Shown: positions 32,253-41,162, counted from the stretch's first letter. The stretch is DNA of 64,000 nucleotides from Halobacteriales archaeon YIM A00010 (GCA_025041175.1 JAKCFJ010000001.1:1851526-1915525); one strand, 5' to 3'. Numbers and translations: made by a program. The notes: generated from the sequence alone by a model not told the origin.

Positions 32253-34097
32253 TTATATATCATCATCGTTCTGTGAGCAGGGACCAGTGCGTTCGAGGAT
32301 CACGATGTACTGGTTGGTCCCGAAGTCCTGTGGGTCCCCATACTGGATGGTTCGGGGAACCACGCCAACCCGGAGGAGATCCATCCACTCGTTTCTCTGT
32401 GGCGTTTCCTCGAGGAACGGTGGGCGGGAACCGAACGTGGCCACGACCGAGTAGGGGTACGTGTCCTCGGCGAGCAAGTCCTCGTAGTAGGCGGTCTGGT
32501 AGGGGGAATAGAGTCGCTCGGTGCGAGCGTTCCAGTCATCCGGGGCGAGATGGAGGAGGGCGTTGTGGTAGGTGAGTTCGATGTACTCCGGACAGCGCTC
32601 TGGCATGTCCAGTATCCACTCCGTATGCTCCTCTCGGTCGAGTGGATCCCCCGTTTCGTCCATGTGTTCGTAGCGGGGGCGGCTGACGGTCATTTCGTGG
32701 GGGATCGCTGCCTCCTGGGGATCGGCCACGTACGTTTCTATCGTCGCGTCGTCGTCCGCGTTCGTCCGGAGCCACTCCGTGGCGTCATCCCGGGGTTGGG
32801 TCGCGTATCCGAGCACCCCAACGCCGGCGTACACGGTGCTCGACACCAAAAGCACGGCGACGATCGGGCGTGCAAGGGAGCGGTTCTGGCGGTACAGACG
32901 CGCCAAAACCACCGCTACGAGGAGAACGATCAGTGGGAACGTCGGGAGAAGGTGGTGCGTTCGGATGTAGGACCACCGGGCGAACACCACCAGATACGCC
33001 GTGATTCCGACCATCGACAGCACGACGCCGTTGGTCTCGGGGGATCGTTTGTACAGCCGGGGAATGCTCATCGCTACGCTCCCGAGCGCCGCACCAAACA
33101 ACGGCAGACCCAGCCCGTTGAGGTAGCCACGGAGAAGCCACCACCAGCTCGGCCGGTCTATCCAGCCGTAGACGTTTTCCTTGTTCGAGGTACCCCGCTG
33201 TATCCGGTGAAGGATCCGTTCCAAACCGTCGCCGAAGACGCTGGGATAGCCGACGACCACGGCCACTACGCCGACGACCAGTCCGGCACCGAGAAGCCGC
33301 GGACGCACCAGTGCAGTGCGCCACGAGGTGTCCGGATTGTGTCCGTACAGGAGATACGCGATGCCGAGCAGAATCACACCGATCCCAGAAGTGAGCTTGA
33401 ACGCGATCGCAATTCCACCACACGCACAGCCGGCCAAAAACACCGTTCTATCCCCGGTCTCGGCGTACCGAAGCCCGCAGTACACCACGAGCAGAAAGAA
33501 CAACAGCGCGGGAATGTCCTCTCCGACCTCGTGGGCCACAACGAGAAAGCCCCACGTGACCGTCAACAGAACGGCCGACAGCCGCCCGGTCAGCCGGTCG
33601 CGCATCGTGACTCCGATCCGGTAGATGACGTAGACGCACGCGACCGCCAACACGACGTTGAGAAGGCGCGAGAGCAACAGCCCCCACGTCCAGATCCACT
33701 GCGGTGTCTGGTGCCAATGTGCCCACAGATCGAACGCTTGGTGTTCGGGAAGCAGCGTGAATGCCTCGATCTGTCCAAGCACGGCGGCGGTCCCGATCAC
33801 CGGGAGGAGAGCGATCCCGAACAGATAAAACGACGCCCCGTACGACCGGCCGCGTGCTATTCCATCGAGGAACGACCCGAGCGTCGGTTCATCGACGTAG
33901 TATCCGACCGCGACCAACACGTTGTTGATGCGCCAGCGTTCGTCCCGGGTTGCGAAGTTCGGAATCCGATGCCAGAACCAAAACCCCGCGAGCACCGCCG
34001 CTACAACGAGTAGATACGGAAGATATGGATCGGCTTTGAGGTCCTCGATGAACTGCTGTTTCGCACGCCTCAGCAACCCCCCTATCGCGCGCCACAT
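32253..34097 (-). CDS. GT-C membrane glycosyltransferase (ArnT/PMT-like, family 39)
   Basis: 614 residues with 11-12 membrane helices. After the first helix comes RIPNFATRDERWRINN, whose acidic pair corresponds to the catalytic DE motif in the first extracytoplasmic loop of polyprenyl-phosphate-sugar transferases. The C-terminal ~170 residues are a soluble outer domain. It should transfer a sugar from a dolichyl-phosphate donor to protein or lipid on the outer face. The C-terminus contains TQPRDDATEWLRTNADDDATIETY, similar to DUF2298/GT-C proteins near 60-64 kb. Confidence 0.8.
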   Translation of the reverse strand: MWRAIGGLLRRAKQQFIEDLKADPYLPYLLVVAAVLAGFWFWHRIPNFATRDERWRINNVLVAVGYYVDEPTLGSFLDGIARGRSYGASFYLFGIALLPVIGTAAVLGQIEAFTLLPEHQAFDLWAHWHQTPQWIWTWGLLLSRLLNVVLAVACVYVIYRIGVTMRDRLTGRLSAVLLTVTWGFLVVAHEVGEDIPALLFFLLVVYCGLRYAETGDRTVFLAGCACGGIAIAFKLTSGIGVILLGIAYLLYGHNPDTSWRTALVRPRLLGAGLVVGVVAVVVGYPSVFGDGLERILHRIQRGTSNKENVYGWIDRPSWWWLLRGYLNGLGLPLFGAALGSVAMSIPRLYKRSPETNGVVLSMVGITAYLVVFARWSYIRTHHLLPTFPLIVLLVAVVLARLYRQNRSLARPIVAVLLVSSTVYAGVGVLGYATQPRDDATEWLRTNADDDATIETYVADPQEAAIPHEMTVSRPRYEHMDETGDPLDREEHTEWILDMPERCPEYIELTYHNALLHLAPDDWNARTERLYSPYQTAYYEDLLAEDTYPYSVVATFGSRPPFLEETPQRNEWMDLLRVGVVPRTIQYGDPQDFGTNQYIVILERTGPCSQNDDDI

Positions 34098-34207
34098 AGA
34101 GGCTTCGAAGAGGGGGATATATAAATGATTCTGGTTTTCGTTTCGATTTCTCCGTGGCGGGATCGACCGGACGAACGTTTTTATTACCCGTTGTTCTTTC
34201 CCATCGT

Positions 34208-34870
34208 ATGAGGTTCGTAATCGTGGGCTACGGACGGGTTGGCATCAGAACGGCGGACATCCTCCGGCTGGAGGATCACGATGTTGTGATCGTCGATACC
34301 GATCCGGAGAAAGTCGAGCGTGCTAGAGAGGAGGGATTCGAGGTGTACGAGGGCAGCGGTGAGGAGGCGTCTGTGCTCATGGAAGCGGGCGTCGAGACCG
34401 CGGATGCGGTCGGTGGGCTGACGGGCGATCTGAACGTGAACCTCAGCGCGTGTGTCATTGCGGACAAACACGACTGTCGGACGGTGCTCCGGATCGACGA
34501 CGACTACCACGCCGACATCTACGAGAAGTACGCCGCGGAGGTGGACGAGGTGGTCTACCCCGAACGGCTCGGCGCGGCGGGTGCGAAAACCGCCCTTCAC
34601 GGCGGTGATTTCGACGTACTCGGGGCGCTGACGGAGAACTTATCGGCCGGGAGCGTCACCGTCGGAGAGGACGCGACCGTGGTCGGGGAACGTGTCGTCG
34701 GCGTTGACCTGCCCCAGGAGTCGCTCATCTACGCACACGGCCGCCAGGACGAACCCATGACGATCCCGCTTCCACAGACGACGATCGAATCGGGCGACAG
34801 GGTCGCGTTCATGGCGGACCCCGATCACGTCTCGGAAGTCCGGTCGCTGCTCAGCGGTGGGGCGACGTGA
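34208..34870 (+). CDS. TrkA-N / TrkA-C potassium-channel regulatory protein
   Basis: 220 residues. An N-terminal Rossmann RCK domain (MRFVIVGYGRVGIRTADILRLEDHDVVIVDTD) binds NAD(H) or nucleotide, and the C-terminal RCK_C fold (SVTVGEDATVVGERVVGVDLPQESLIYAHGRQDE...GDRVAFMADPDHVSEV) binds a second ligand. Such proteins gate Trk/Ktr or MthK-type potassium uptake, essential in cells that balance salt with KCl. No membrane transporter is adjacent. ATG 34208 gives the exact family start. Confidence 0.9.
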   Translation: MRFVIVGYGRVGIRTADILRLEDHDVVIVDTDPEKVERAREEGFEVYEGSGEEASVLMEAGVETADAVGGLTGDLNVNLSACVIADKHDCRTVLRIDDDYHADIYEKYAAEVDEVVYPERLGAAGAKTALHGGDFDVLGALTENLSAGSVTVGEDATVVGERVVGVDLPQESLIYAHGRQDEPMTIPLPQTTIESGDRVAFMADPDHVSEVRSLLSGGAT

Positions 34871-34961
34871 GCACGAATCCCTACTAGCCCACCGAAGCGC
34901 TGTCGTTGTGCGCTGCTGGAGCGACCGGTGGACGTTTGCCGCCAGCGGACGACCGAGACGT

Positions 34962-35054
34962 ATGGACTGGACAACCCTGTTCGAGCGAGCCGAAGCGCAC
35001 GACGTGACGATCGAAGAGATCGAGGACGCACTCGGTGCTCGTCGCAATGGCTGA
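34962..35054 (+). CDS. 30-residue acidic helical protein upstream of PIN-like gene
   Basis: ATG 34962 to TGA 35054: MDWTTLFERAEAHDVTIEEIEDALGARRNG. The stop overlaps the start of the next gene by eight bases (ATGGCTGA), indicating coupled translation. Length and coupling resemble an antitoxin fragment or a structural partner. Haloarchaeal homologues of the downstream PIN-like gene appear, from memory, to have a similar short partner. Confidence 0.6.
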   Translation: MDWTTLFERAEAHDVTIEEIEDALGARRNG

Positions 35055-35508
35055 GATAGCGCGGGTCGTCGCGGACAGCGACGTGCTCGCGGCTGACCTC
35101 CTCGTCGGTGGGAGCGCCCGCGAGGCGCTCGACGTCGTTCGGTCGCACTCGTGGATTTCACTGGTGGCGAGCGATCCCCTCCTTGCCGATGCTCGTGCGG
35201 TCATTGCGGAACTCGCTTCGGAGGAACTCGCCGCGGCGTGGCACGAGACGATCGAATCCGAGCGGTCTGCTGTCGACCACCCGCCCGAGGACCATCCCGC
35301 GCTCGCGTCGGCGTACAACGGGAACGCGGCCCACGTTCTCTCGTTCGACGACCGCCTCGGGAGCGCAAAAGCCGGCGTCACGATCCGAAAGCGGATGGAA
35401 ACGAGCGTCAAATCCCCCGACGCGTTCGTCACCCTCTTCGATCCCGAACGGCTCCACGAAACGCTGTTCGACGAACCGTATCCCGGACCGGATCGCTCGC
35501 CGCGCTGA
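35047..35508 (+). CDS. PIN-like domain protein (DUF7384-like)
   Basis: 153 residues from ATG 35047. The N-terminus VVADSDVLAADLLVGG carries an Asp after a hydrophobic strand, as in PIN nucleases; ASDPLLADARAVIAEL and LSFDDRLGSAKAGVTI supply further acidic positions, the last resembling the PIN motif with two Asp near the C-terminus. PIN proteins are Mg-dependent RNases, often toxins. Translationally coupled to the 30-residue ORF upstream. The ATACTGTCGG element begins eight bases beyond its stop. Toxin role is not established. Confidence 0.72.
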   Translation: MAEIARVVADSDVLAADLLVGGSAREALDVVRSHSWISLVASDPLLADARAVIAELASEELAAAWHETIESERSAVDHPPEDHPALASAYNGNAAHVLSFDDRLGSAKAGVTIRKRMETSVKSPDAFVTLFDPERLHETLFDEPYPGPDRSPR

Positions 35509-35516
35509 CGGGCCTC

Positions 35517-35613
35517 ATACTGTCGGACAAAGGTGATTGAATATCAGATGTTGGTAAACCACCAGACAGCAGCTGGATATTCCGTCTCACTCCGTCCGTA
35601 GGTCCGACAGTAT
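35517..35613. repeat. ATACTGTCGG element, copy A (subfamily 1)
   Basis: 97 bp bounded by exact 12-bp inverted repeats ATACTGTCGGAC (35517-35528) and GTCCGACAGTAT (35602-35613). Its reverse complement aligns along most of its length with copies D (58650) and E (59877), including the shared core ATCCAGCTGCTGTC. It lies eight bases beyond the stop of the PIN-like gene. Confidence 0.88.
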
Positions 35614-35662
35614 CAGAATTATCACGAAAGGAGCGCGATTACTGCCGAAACAACGTGTTTGG

Positions 35663-36748
35663 CTAACTACCCCGGCGACGGACCGCGAACAACGCCGTCA
35701 CGAAGAGAGCGACGAGAGCAGCCGGGCCAGTGAAGCCGGGTCCGAACTGGCTGGTGCTCCCGTCCTCGTCATCGTCGGTCGAAGCGTCTGTGGTATCGGT
35801 GTCCGGGCTCTGGGTGACGGTATCGTCGGTCTGGGTTTCCGAACTGTCTGATTCAGTGGTGGCGGTGGCGTCCTCGGAGTCAGACGATGAATCCGATTGT
35901 TGTGTCTTGGCTATTTGTATCTCATATTCTCCTGAATTACCAAATAATTCAGTTATTCCGATATCAATAGAGCCGTTTTCTTCTGAGGTTATGACTGCTT
36001 GACTCCTCGTATCCCTTTTATCTATAACTATATGGTCACTTTTTTCACTCGTACTGTAACCTCCTGGCGGATAAATTTCATTTACCATCTTAATATCTTC
36101 CTTTACTTCTTTAGTGAATAGAATTGTTACTTCCTGATCCTTTTTTACCGAAAGAGTATACCAATCGCTGCCATCGGTATCGCTAATTTCACCAGTGATT
36201 TTCTCGTGTGTGATGGGTTGTGCTTTTGATCTGTTGTCGTTGGATTCGTTCTCTTGTTGTGTTCCCGATTCCAGTTCTGGCTGTTCTTTTGCGGGTGCCT
36301 CGCTGGCGGGTGCATGAACCGTGTACTGCATTCCATAGATCTCCTCAGCAACCGATTCGATCTTGAGGGCGTACTCTCCGGATTGGGACGCGGTTGCCGA
36401 GAGCTCCGTTTTCTCAACACCTCGGTATGCGCTGCTGTTGTCCAGCTCTGTCCCATCCGGTGCGTGGAGTGATAGCTCCAGTCCCTGGTCCCACAGCGGC
36501 TTCGTGAGGGCGAAGGAGACGGTGTCGCCCTCGGAGAACTCCTTGGAGTACCAATCGACGCCTCCTGGCTGACTAAGCTCACCGTCTATGGACGTTCCCT
36601 CGATCGGTGTGGCGGCTTCTTGTACGTCGTTCGGCTCGTTTGCTTCCTTACTATCGGCGGCCACGAACAGCGGGACCGTCAATCCGACTACTAACAACAT
36701 TACCAACACAGCGGTGCCAATACGCGATGAATGCAGTTTGAAACGCAT
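35663..36748 (-). CDS. PGF-CTERM-anchored surface protein with two PPC-type domains
   Basis: 361 residues. Signal peptide (GTAVLVMLLVVGLTVPLFVAA); domain 1 from about residue 35 to 150 (EPNDVQEAATPIEGTSIDGELSQPGGVDWYSKEF); domain 2 from about 165 to 275 (NESNDNRSKAQPITHEKITGEISDTDGSDWYTL), both of the bacterial pre-peptidase C-terminal beta type; a Ser/Thr/Asp stalk; and QFGPGFTGPAALVALFVTALFAVRRRG, a PGF-CTERM signal for archaeosortase A processing and lipid attachment. Domain 2 is encoded by AT-rich DNA (about 35890-36220) while domain 1 is GC-rich, which suggests a mosaic origin. Confidence 0.88.
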   Translation of the reverse strand: MRFKLHSSRIGTAVLVMLLVVGLTVPLFVAADSKEANEPNDVQEAATPIEGTSIDGELSQPGGVDWYSKEFSEGDTVSFALTKPLWDQGLELSLHAPDGTELDNSSAYRGVEKTELSATASQSGEYALKIESVAEEIYGMQYTVHAPASEAPAKEQPELESGTQQENESNDNRSKAQPITHEKITGEISDTDGSDWYTLSVKKDQEVTILFTKEVKEDIKMVNEIYPPGGYSTSEKSDHIVIDKRDTRSQAVITSEENGSIDIGITELFGNSGEYEIQIAKTQQSDSSSDSEDATATTESDSSETQTDDTVTQSPDTDTTDASTDDDEDGSTSQFGPGFTGPAALVALFVTALFAVRRRGS

Positions 36749-36811
36749 TTAACTACGTATTACGTTCCATCTCTATAACAAATATCTTCCGGAATAAAAT
36801 AATACGACTCG

Positions 36812-37456
36812 TTACCGTTCGGCAAACCAGTCGGCGAACTTTCCGAGCGCTCGCCCACGGTGTGAGACGGCGTTTTTCTCCTCGCGCGACATCTCCGCGA
36901 ACGTCGTGCCGTCGTGTTCGAAGATGGGATCGTAGCCGAACCCACCAGTTCCCCGTGGCTCGACGATCCGGCCGGGAATAGCGCCCTCGAACAGTTTCAC
37001 CGGTACGCCACTCGTATCGACGGTGTCGTCGGTCGTTGCGGTGGCTCGCTCCTCAGCCGCCAGATCGTCGCCGCGCCGGCCCTGATCGACCGGCTCGGGC
37101 GTGGCCGAGAACGGCTCCCCGTCGCAGTAGGCGATGACACACCGGAACGTGGCCCGACTCGCGCCGGCGTCCCGGGCGAGACGGCCGACGCGCTCGATGC
37201 CCAGGGTGTCCTCCGCGAACGCCGAATACGGGCCGGGAAAGCCGCCGAGACCGTCGATGAACAGCCCGGCGTCGTCGACGATCACCGGCTCACCGACGTG
37301 GTCGAACGCCGCGCGCGCGCCGCGGGACGCGATGGGGGCGAGCGTCTCCGACTGGATCTCGGGGTAGTCGTATTCGAAGTCAGTCACCGCATCGCTGCCG
37401 AGATACTCGCGTGCCTCCCGAACCTTCCCCGGGTTCGTCGTCACGTAGTGGAGCAT
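36812..37456 (-). CDS. rdgB: XTP/dITP diphosphatase (HAM1/RdgB family)
   Basis: 214 residues. The start MLHYVTTNPGKVREAREYL is the family's T-x-N-x-x-K substrate loop; VIVDDAGLFIDGLGGFPGPYSAF has the catalytic Asp pair; GGFGYDPIFEHDGTTFAEM and SHRGRAL complete the purine-NTP pocket. The enzyme hydrolyses ITP and XTP to monophosphates and keeps damaged bases out of nucleic acids. A loop of about 20 residues (residues ~120-145) is longer than in bacterial RdgB. Copy B of the ATACTGTCGG element lies just upstream. Confidence 0.94.
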   Translation of the reverse strand: MLHYVTTNPGKVREAREYLGSDAVTDFEYDYPEIQSETLAPIASRGARAAFDHVGEPVIVDDAGLFIDGLGGFPGPYSAFAEDTLGIERVGRLARDAGASRATFRCVIAYCDGEPFSATPEPVDQGRRGDDLAAEERATATTDDTVDTSGVPVKLFEGAIPGRIVEPRGTGGFGYDPIFEHDGTTFAEMSREEKNAVSHRGRALGKFADWFAER

Positions 37457-37503
37457 ACTACCGGTCGAACGCCGCTCTGAAAAGAGCCATCGGTTCCCGG
37501 CTC

Positions 37504-37612
37504 ATACTGTCGGTCATGGATCGTCGAACATTCGATGACCTGCTCAGTCAGGTAATTGCTCCATGCTCCCGAAAACGCTACCGTCGAGTCACGTAATTAT
37601 GACCGACAGTAT
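37504..37612. repeat. ATACTGTCGG element, copy B (subfamily 2)
   Basis: 109 bp bounded by exact 14-bp inverted repeats ATACTGTCGGTCAT (37504-37517) and ATGACCGACAGTAT (37599-37612). The final T is the first base of the reversed stop codon (TCA, 37612-37614) of the gene at 37881. Interior is similar to the reverse complement of copy C, but not obviously to subfamily 1. Confidence 0.88.
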
Positions 37613-37881
37613 CAGTCCACGATGACTTCGACCGGCTCGTCCTCGGTCGTCGTCTCCTCCTCGTCCCCGCTGCGCTGTTGGTAGAACAGTGCGCCCGCCA
37701 CGGCGAGCACGATCCACGACCGCCAGTTGGAGAGGTTCAACGTGTACCCGATCCCGAACGGCTTCTCGACCAACATACCTTCATCGGGTCGCCAGTAGGC
37801 CGACAGCATCCGACCGACGCTCGGACGCTCGAAATTGTACGGCACACCGAACAATTCACCCGATTGTGGCTTATCAACCAT
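37612..37881 (-). CDS. DUF5808 family small membrane protein
   Basis: 89 residues from ATG 37881: MVDKPQSGELFGVPYNFERPSVGRMLSAYW, then EKPFGIGYTLNLSNWRSWIVLAVAGALFYQ as a single membrane helix, and an acidic tail. The 'FGIGYTLN' block is the DUF5808 signature; function unknown. The stop codon overlaps the right terminus of copy B of the ATACTGTCGG element, so the element is placed exactly at its 3' end. Confidence 0.8.
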   Translation of the reverse strand: MVDKPQSGELFGVPYNFERPSVGRMLSAYWRPDEGMLVEKPFGIGYTLNLSNWRSWIVLAVAGALFYQQRSGDEEETTTEDEPVEVIVD

Positions 37882-37978
37882 GATCCGTGGTATGTTCGGG
37901 ACGGTTAAACCATTTACCACGACGAGCCGTTCGAAGTGAAATTCACGATTTCCTACTGCTATGGGTGGGCGAGTCGGC

Positions 37979-39562
37979 TCATTCCGACTGGTACCGGCCG
38001 CGCCCTTCGATCGTTCGCAGCTGGTCGATGATCGCCGGATCGCCAGCGTCGCGGTAGGCGTCCTCGAATGCGGAAACGAGGGGTTCGGGCGTGGCCGCCG
38101 TGCCGTCGAGGCTCTGGCAGAACACGTGGAGATCCATCGCGTGGTCTTCGGTCGCGTCGGTGTGGTACGCGAGCCCGAAGTCGATAAGCCACGTTCGATC
38201 GCCGACGCGGACGTTTCTAGTCGTTGGATCGCCGTGGACGATGTCGGCCGCGTGGAGGGTTGCGAGGAGTCGGCCCACGTCCCGTACCCTCGATTCGGTC
38301 GGGTCGTCCCGGAGATCCGCGTTTCCGACGCGTTCGAGGACGATCCGTGGCTCCTGCTCGTCCACGTCGCGGAGCACGGGCGTCGGCACGCCGAGCCGTC
38401 GCGCGTCGCTCGTCGCCCGGGCCTCGGAGCGGGTTCGTTCCCGGCGCAGTCGCTCGTCGAGATCGGGGTGTCTGTAGGACTTCGGGACGCGCGTTTTCAC
38501 CACGTTCCCGTCGTCGATCGCCACCGTCGCCTCCGCACCGCGCTGGGGAGCCTCAGAGACGGATCGAGCCGACCGGGCCGGTCGTCGGTCGGACCCAGCG
38601 CGCCACGTGACCGGCACCTCGTCGGGCCGGAACTCCGGGCGCACCCGAGAATCCTCGATGGGAATCGTATCGCCCACCGCAGCCATCTTCGCGCCGAGCA
38701 CCGCGATCATTCCGGCGTTGTCCCGGAGAAAGCGCGGCTCCGGGGCGTGAAAGGACGCTCCTCGTGCGGTGCACATCGCATCGAGCATCTCCCGGAGGCG
38801 TTCGTTCTGTCCGACCCCGCCACCGAGGACGAGTTCGTCGCTGCCCGTGAGCGACAGCGCCCGCTCTGCAACCTCTGTGAGCATCGCAAAGATCGTCTCC
38901 TGGAGCGAAAAGCAGACGTCTTCTATCGCCTCGCCGTCGTCGTACGCCGCCTTCGCTGCGCTCATGACCCCCGAAAAGGAGAAATCCATCCCCTTGACCA
39001 CGTAGGGCAGGTCGATGTATTCGCCGTCCGCTGCCGCGGCTTCGACCTTCGGGCCACCGGGGTGTGACCACCCGACGTGACGGGTGAATTTGTCGATGGC
39101 GTTGCCGACGCCGGTGTCCATCGTCTCTCCGAGCACGCGGTACCGGCCGTTGTGGTAGCCCAGCAGGTGTGCGTTGGCTCCGCTGGCGTTCAGGCACACC
39201 GGGGCGTCGAACCCCGAGCGGTGGCGACCGATCTCGAGGTGGGCGAGCATGTGGTTGACGCCCACGAGCGGCACGTCGAGCGTTCCAGCGAGCGCCCGCC
39301 CAGCGGTTCCGACGATCCGGAGACACGGCCCGAGTCCCGGTCCACGGGAAACGGCGACGGCGTCGATCTCGTCGGTCGAATCTCGGGCGCGACCGACCAC
39401 TTCGGGGATCGCTTCGCGCATGTGTTCTGCAGCCTCCCGTGGATGAATGCCGCCGCTTTCGGGTCGGTACTCGTCGGTGAAAATCGAAACCTCGTCGGAC
39501 CCCGAATCGTACACGGCAGCGCTCGCAGCCCACGCGGTCCCCTCGATACCGAGAACGCGCAT
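37979..39562 (-). CDS. kae1-bud32: Bifunctional Kae1/TsaD tRNA t6A transferase - Bud32 kinase (KEOPS)
   Basis: 527 residues. Residues 1-~325 are Kae1: HMLAHLEIGRH supplies the HxxxH metal site; LNASGANAHLLGYHNGRYRVLGETMDTGVGNAIDKFTRHVG and VLGGGVGQNERLREML bind ATP and threonylcarbamoyl-AMP. Residues ~335-527 are the Bud32 atypical kinase/ATPase with DIVHGDPTTRNVRVG and WLIDFGLAYH. The fused form makes N6-threonylcarbamoyladenosine at A37 of ANN-decoding tRNAs. Only 17 bp separate it from rps24e, on the same strand. Confidence 0.97.
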   Translation of the reverse strand: MRVLGIEGTAWAASAAVYDSGSDEVSIFTDEYRPESGGIHPREAAEHMREAIPEVVGRARDSTDEIDAVAVSRGPGLGPCLRIVGTAGRALAGTLDVPLVGVNHMLAHLEIGRHRSGFDAPVCLNASGANAHLLGYHNGRYRVLGETMDTGVGNAIDKFTRHVGWSHPGGPKVEAAAADGEYIDLPYVVKGMDFSFSGVMSAAKAAYDDGEAIEDVCFSLQETIFAMLTEVAERALSLTGSDELVLGGGVGQNERLREMLDAMCTARGASFHAPEPRFLRDNAGMIAVLGAKMAAVGDTIPIEDSRVRPEFRPDEVPVTWRAGSDRRPARSARSVSEAPQRGAEATVAIDDGNVVKTRVPKSYRHPDLDERLRRERTRSEARATSDARRLGVPTPVLRDVDEQEPRIVLERVGNADLRDDPTESRVRDVGRLLATLHAADIVHGDPTTRNVRVGDRTWLIDFGLAYHTDATEDHAMDLHVFCQSLDGTAATPEPLVSAFEDAYRDAGDPAIIDQLRTIEGRGRYQSE

Positions 39563-39579
39563 CGTGGGTCGGATCCCGT

Positions 39580-39894
39580 TCAGGCCTCTTCGGTCTCGGC
39601 GTCCGGCTCCGTGTCGACACCGATCTTGTTGCGGTCGAGCATGTACGACTGCTCGACGTCGCGGGCACTCTGAGCGCTCTGGTACACTTTCGCGTAACCG
39701 ATGGTTTTGCGCATCCCGTATTTCGTGTCGATCTTGTGGATGACCACCTCGTCGGCGTCCTTGTTCATCATGGCCGCGAGGCTGTCGCGCACAGACAGCC
39801 GCGATGGCGTTGCTTCCTCGTGAACGACCCGAAACCGAACGTCCGAGCGGTGTAACATCGGGTTGCTCTCTTCGTTGATGATCTCGATGTCCAT
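39580..39894 (-). CDS. rps24e: 30S ribosomal protein S24e
   Basis: 104 residues from ATG 39894: MDIEIINEESNPMLHRSDVRFRVVHEEATPSRLSVRDSLAAMMNKDADEVVIHKIDT, then TKYGMRKTIGYAKVYQSAQSA, the canonical S24e core. An acidic tail (VDTEPDAETEEA) is the halophilic extension. The frame is open upstream, but ATG 39894 is the family start. The next gene downstream is kae1, with no room for rps27ae, which usually lies between them in haloarchaea. Confidence 0.95.
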   Translation of the reverse strand: MDIEIINEESNPMLHRSDVRFRVVHEEATPSRLSVRDSLAAMMNKDADEVVIHKIDTKYGMRKTIGYAKVYQSAQSARDVEQSYMLDRNKIGVDTEPDAETEEA

Positions 39895-40005
39895 GTTACC
39901 GATACTTGCTCCCGAAACGGCTAAAAGGATTTCGAACCACTCAGTCGGGGTGTCACTCAGAACCACGGTACTTGGAACAACGATGGAGTGTTGCGGACGG
40001 CTCGA

Positions 40006-41052
40006 TCACGCGTTGGGTGTGATGACGGCTCGGCCCTCGATCTCGCCGTGTTCGAGCTTCTCGGCGACGGTGTTGATTTCGTCGAGGGGGTAGTGGGAGG
40101 TGTGGAGTTCGACGTCACCCCTCTCGACGAGCGCCACGAGTTCCTGCAGCTCGGTGTATCGTCCGACGAGCGTTCCCCGGTAAGCGAGCTCGCCGTCGAC
40201 GAGGGTCTGAGACGGCTGGTGGACGTGTCCCCCGTATCCGACCACGTGGTGATCGCCGCCCGGTACGGTGATGTCCGGACCAATGCCGGTCGTTTCGTCA
40301 CTCCCGACGAAATCCAGCACCTGTGTGGCTCCCCTCCCGTCGGTCAGCGAGTCGATGGCCGAAACGAGGTCTTCCTCCCCCGAATTCACGGTGTGGTCGG
40401 CGCCGAGGCGGTCGGCCAAATCGAGGGCCTCTCCTTTGATGTCGACGGCGACGAGCGTGGCGGCCGACATCGCTGCGAGACACTGTACCCCGATGTGACC
40501 GAGTCCACCGATCCCGATGATAACAGCGGTCGATCCAGGGACGAGGGCATCGGTGGCCTTCTTGGCAGCGTGGTAGGCGGTGATGCCCGCGTCGGCGTGT
40601 GGCGCGATCTCCGCCGGATCGACGCCGTCGGGAAGCGCGATCACCGACCGCTCGTTGGTGAGCAGATACTCCGCGAAGCCACCGTCGGTGCTCAGCCCCG
40701 GAAACGCGAGGTTTTCACAGTACATATCCTCGCCCAACCGACAGGCCCGGCATACGCCACACGTCCGAACGGGGTGACAGATGATCTGCTCGCCCTCCGA
40801 CACCGTCGTCACTCCATCGCCCACCTCGACGACAGTACCCGCGTTCTCGTGACCGAGCGTCATCGGTAGCTCCTGGGGCACGTACTCCGCCCACATCCCC
40901 TCGATGACGTGGTTATCGGTCTGACACCACCCCGCCCCGTCGATCTCGACGACCAGCGACGTGGGATCGGTCACCGTCGGCCGGTCGGTCTCGTCGATGC
41001 TGAGCGCAGTGCTCATTTCGTCGGTGTACTCGTGGAGGCGTGCAGCTTGCAT
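40006..41052 (-). CDS. Zinc-dependent alcohol dehydrogenase (MDR family)
   Basis: 348 residues. The catalytic zinc is held by Cys in EIDGAGWCQTDNHV, His-Glu in MTLGHENAG and a later Asp/Cys; the structural zinc by the four Cys of CGVCRACRLGEDMYC. IGIGGLGHIGVQCLAAM is the NAD(P)-binding GxGxxG. It oxidises alcohols to aldehydes or ketones. ATG 41052 (MQAARLHEYTDEM) is the normal start. It is divergent from an amidohydrolase-DUF59 pair; see the finding on monooxygenase accessory genes. Confidence 0.92.
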   Translation of the reverse strand: MQAARLHEYTDEMSTALSIDETDRPTVTDPTSLVVEIDGAGWCQTDNHVIEGMWAEYVPQELPMTLGHENAGTVVEVGDGVTTVSEGEQIICHPVRTCGVCRACRLGEDMYCENLAFPGLSTDGGFAEYLLTNERSVIALPDGVDPAEIAPHADAGITAYHAAKKATDALVPGSTAVIIGIGGLGHIGVQCLAAMSAATLVAVDIKGEALDLADRLGADHTVNSGEEDLVSAIDSLTDGRGATQVLDFVGSDETTGIGPDITVPGGDHHVVGYGGHVHQPSQTLVDGELAYRGTLVGRYTELQELVALVERGDVELHTSHYPLDEINTVAEKLEHGEIEGRAVITPNA

Positions 41053-41162
41053 GATAACATCTAGCAATGGGGCGCGAACGAGTAAAAGGTATTGTTCAAT
41101 TGAATGATGGTACACGCTTTAGCGAAAGTGGTTTGTTACCGCACAACACACTAGGTGATGGG

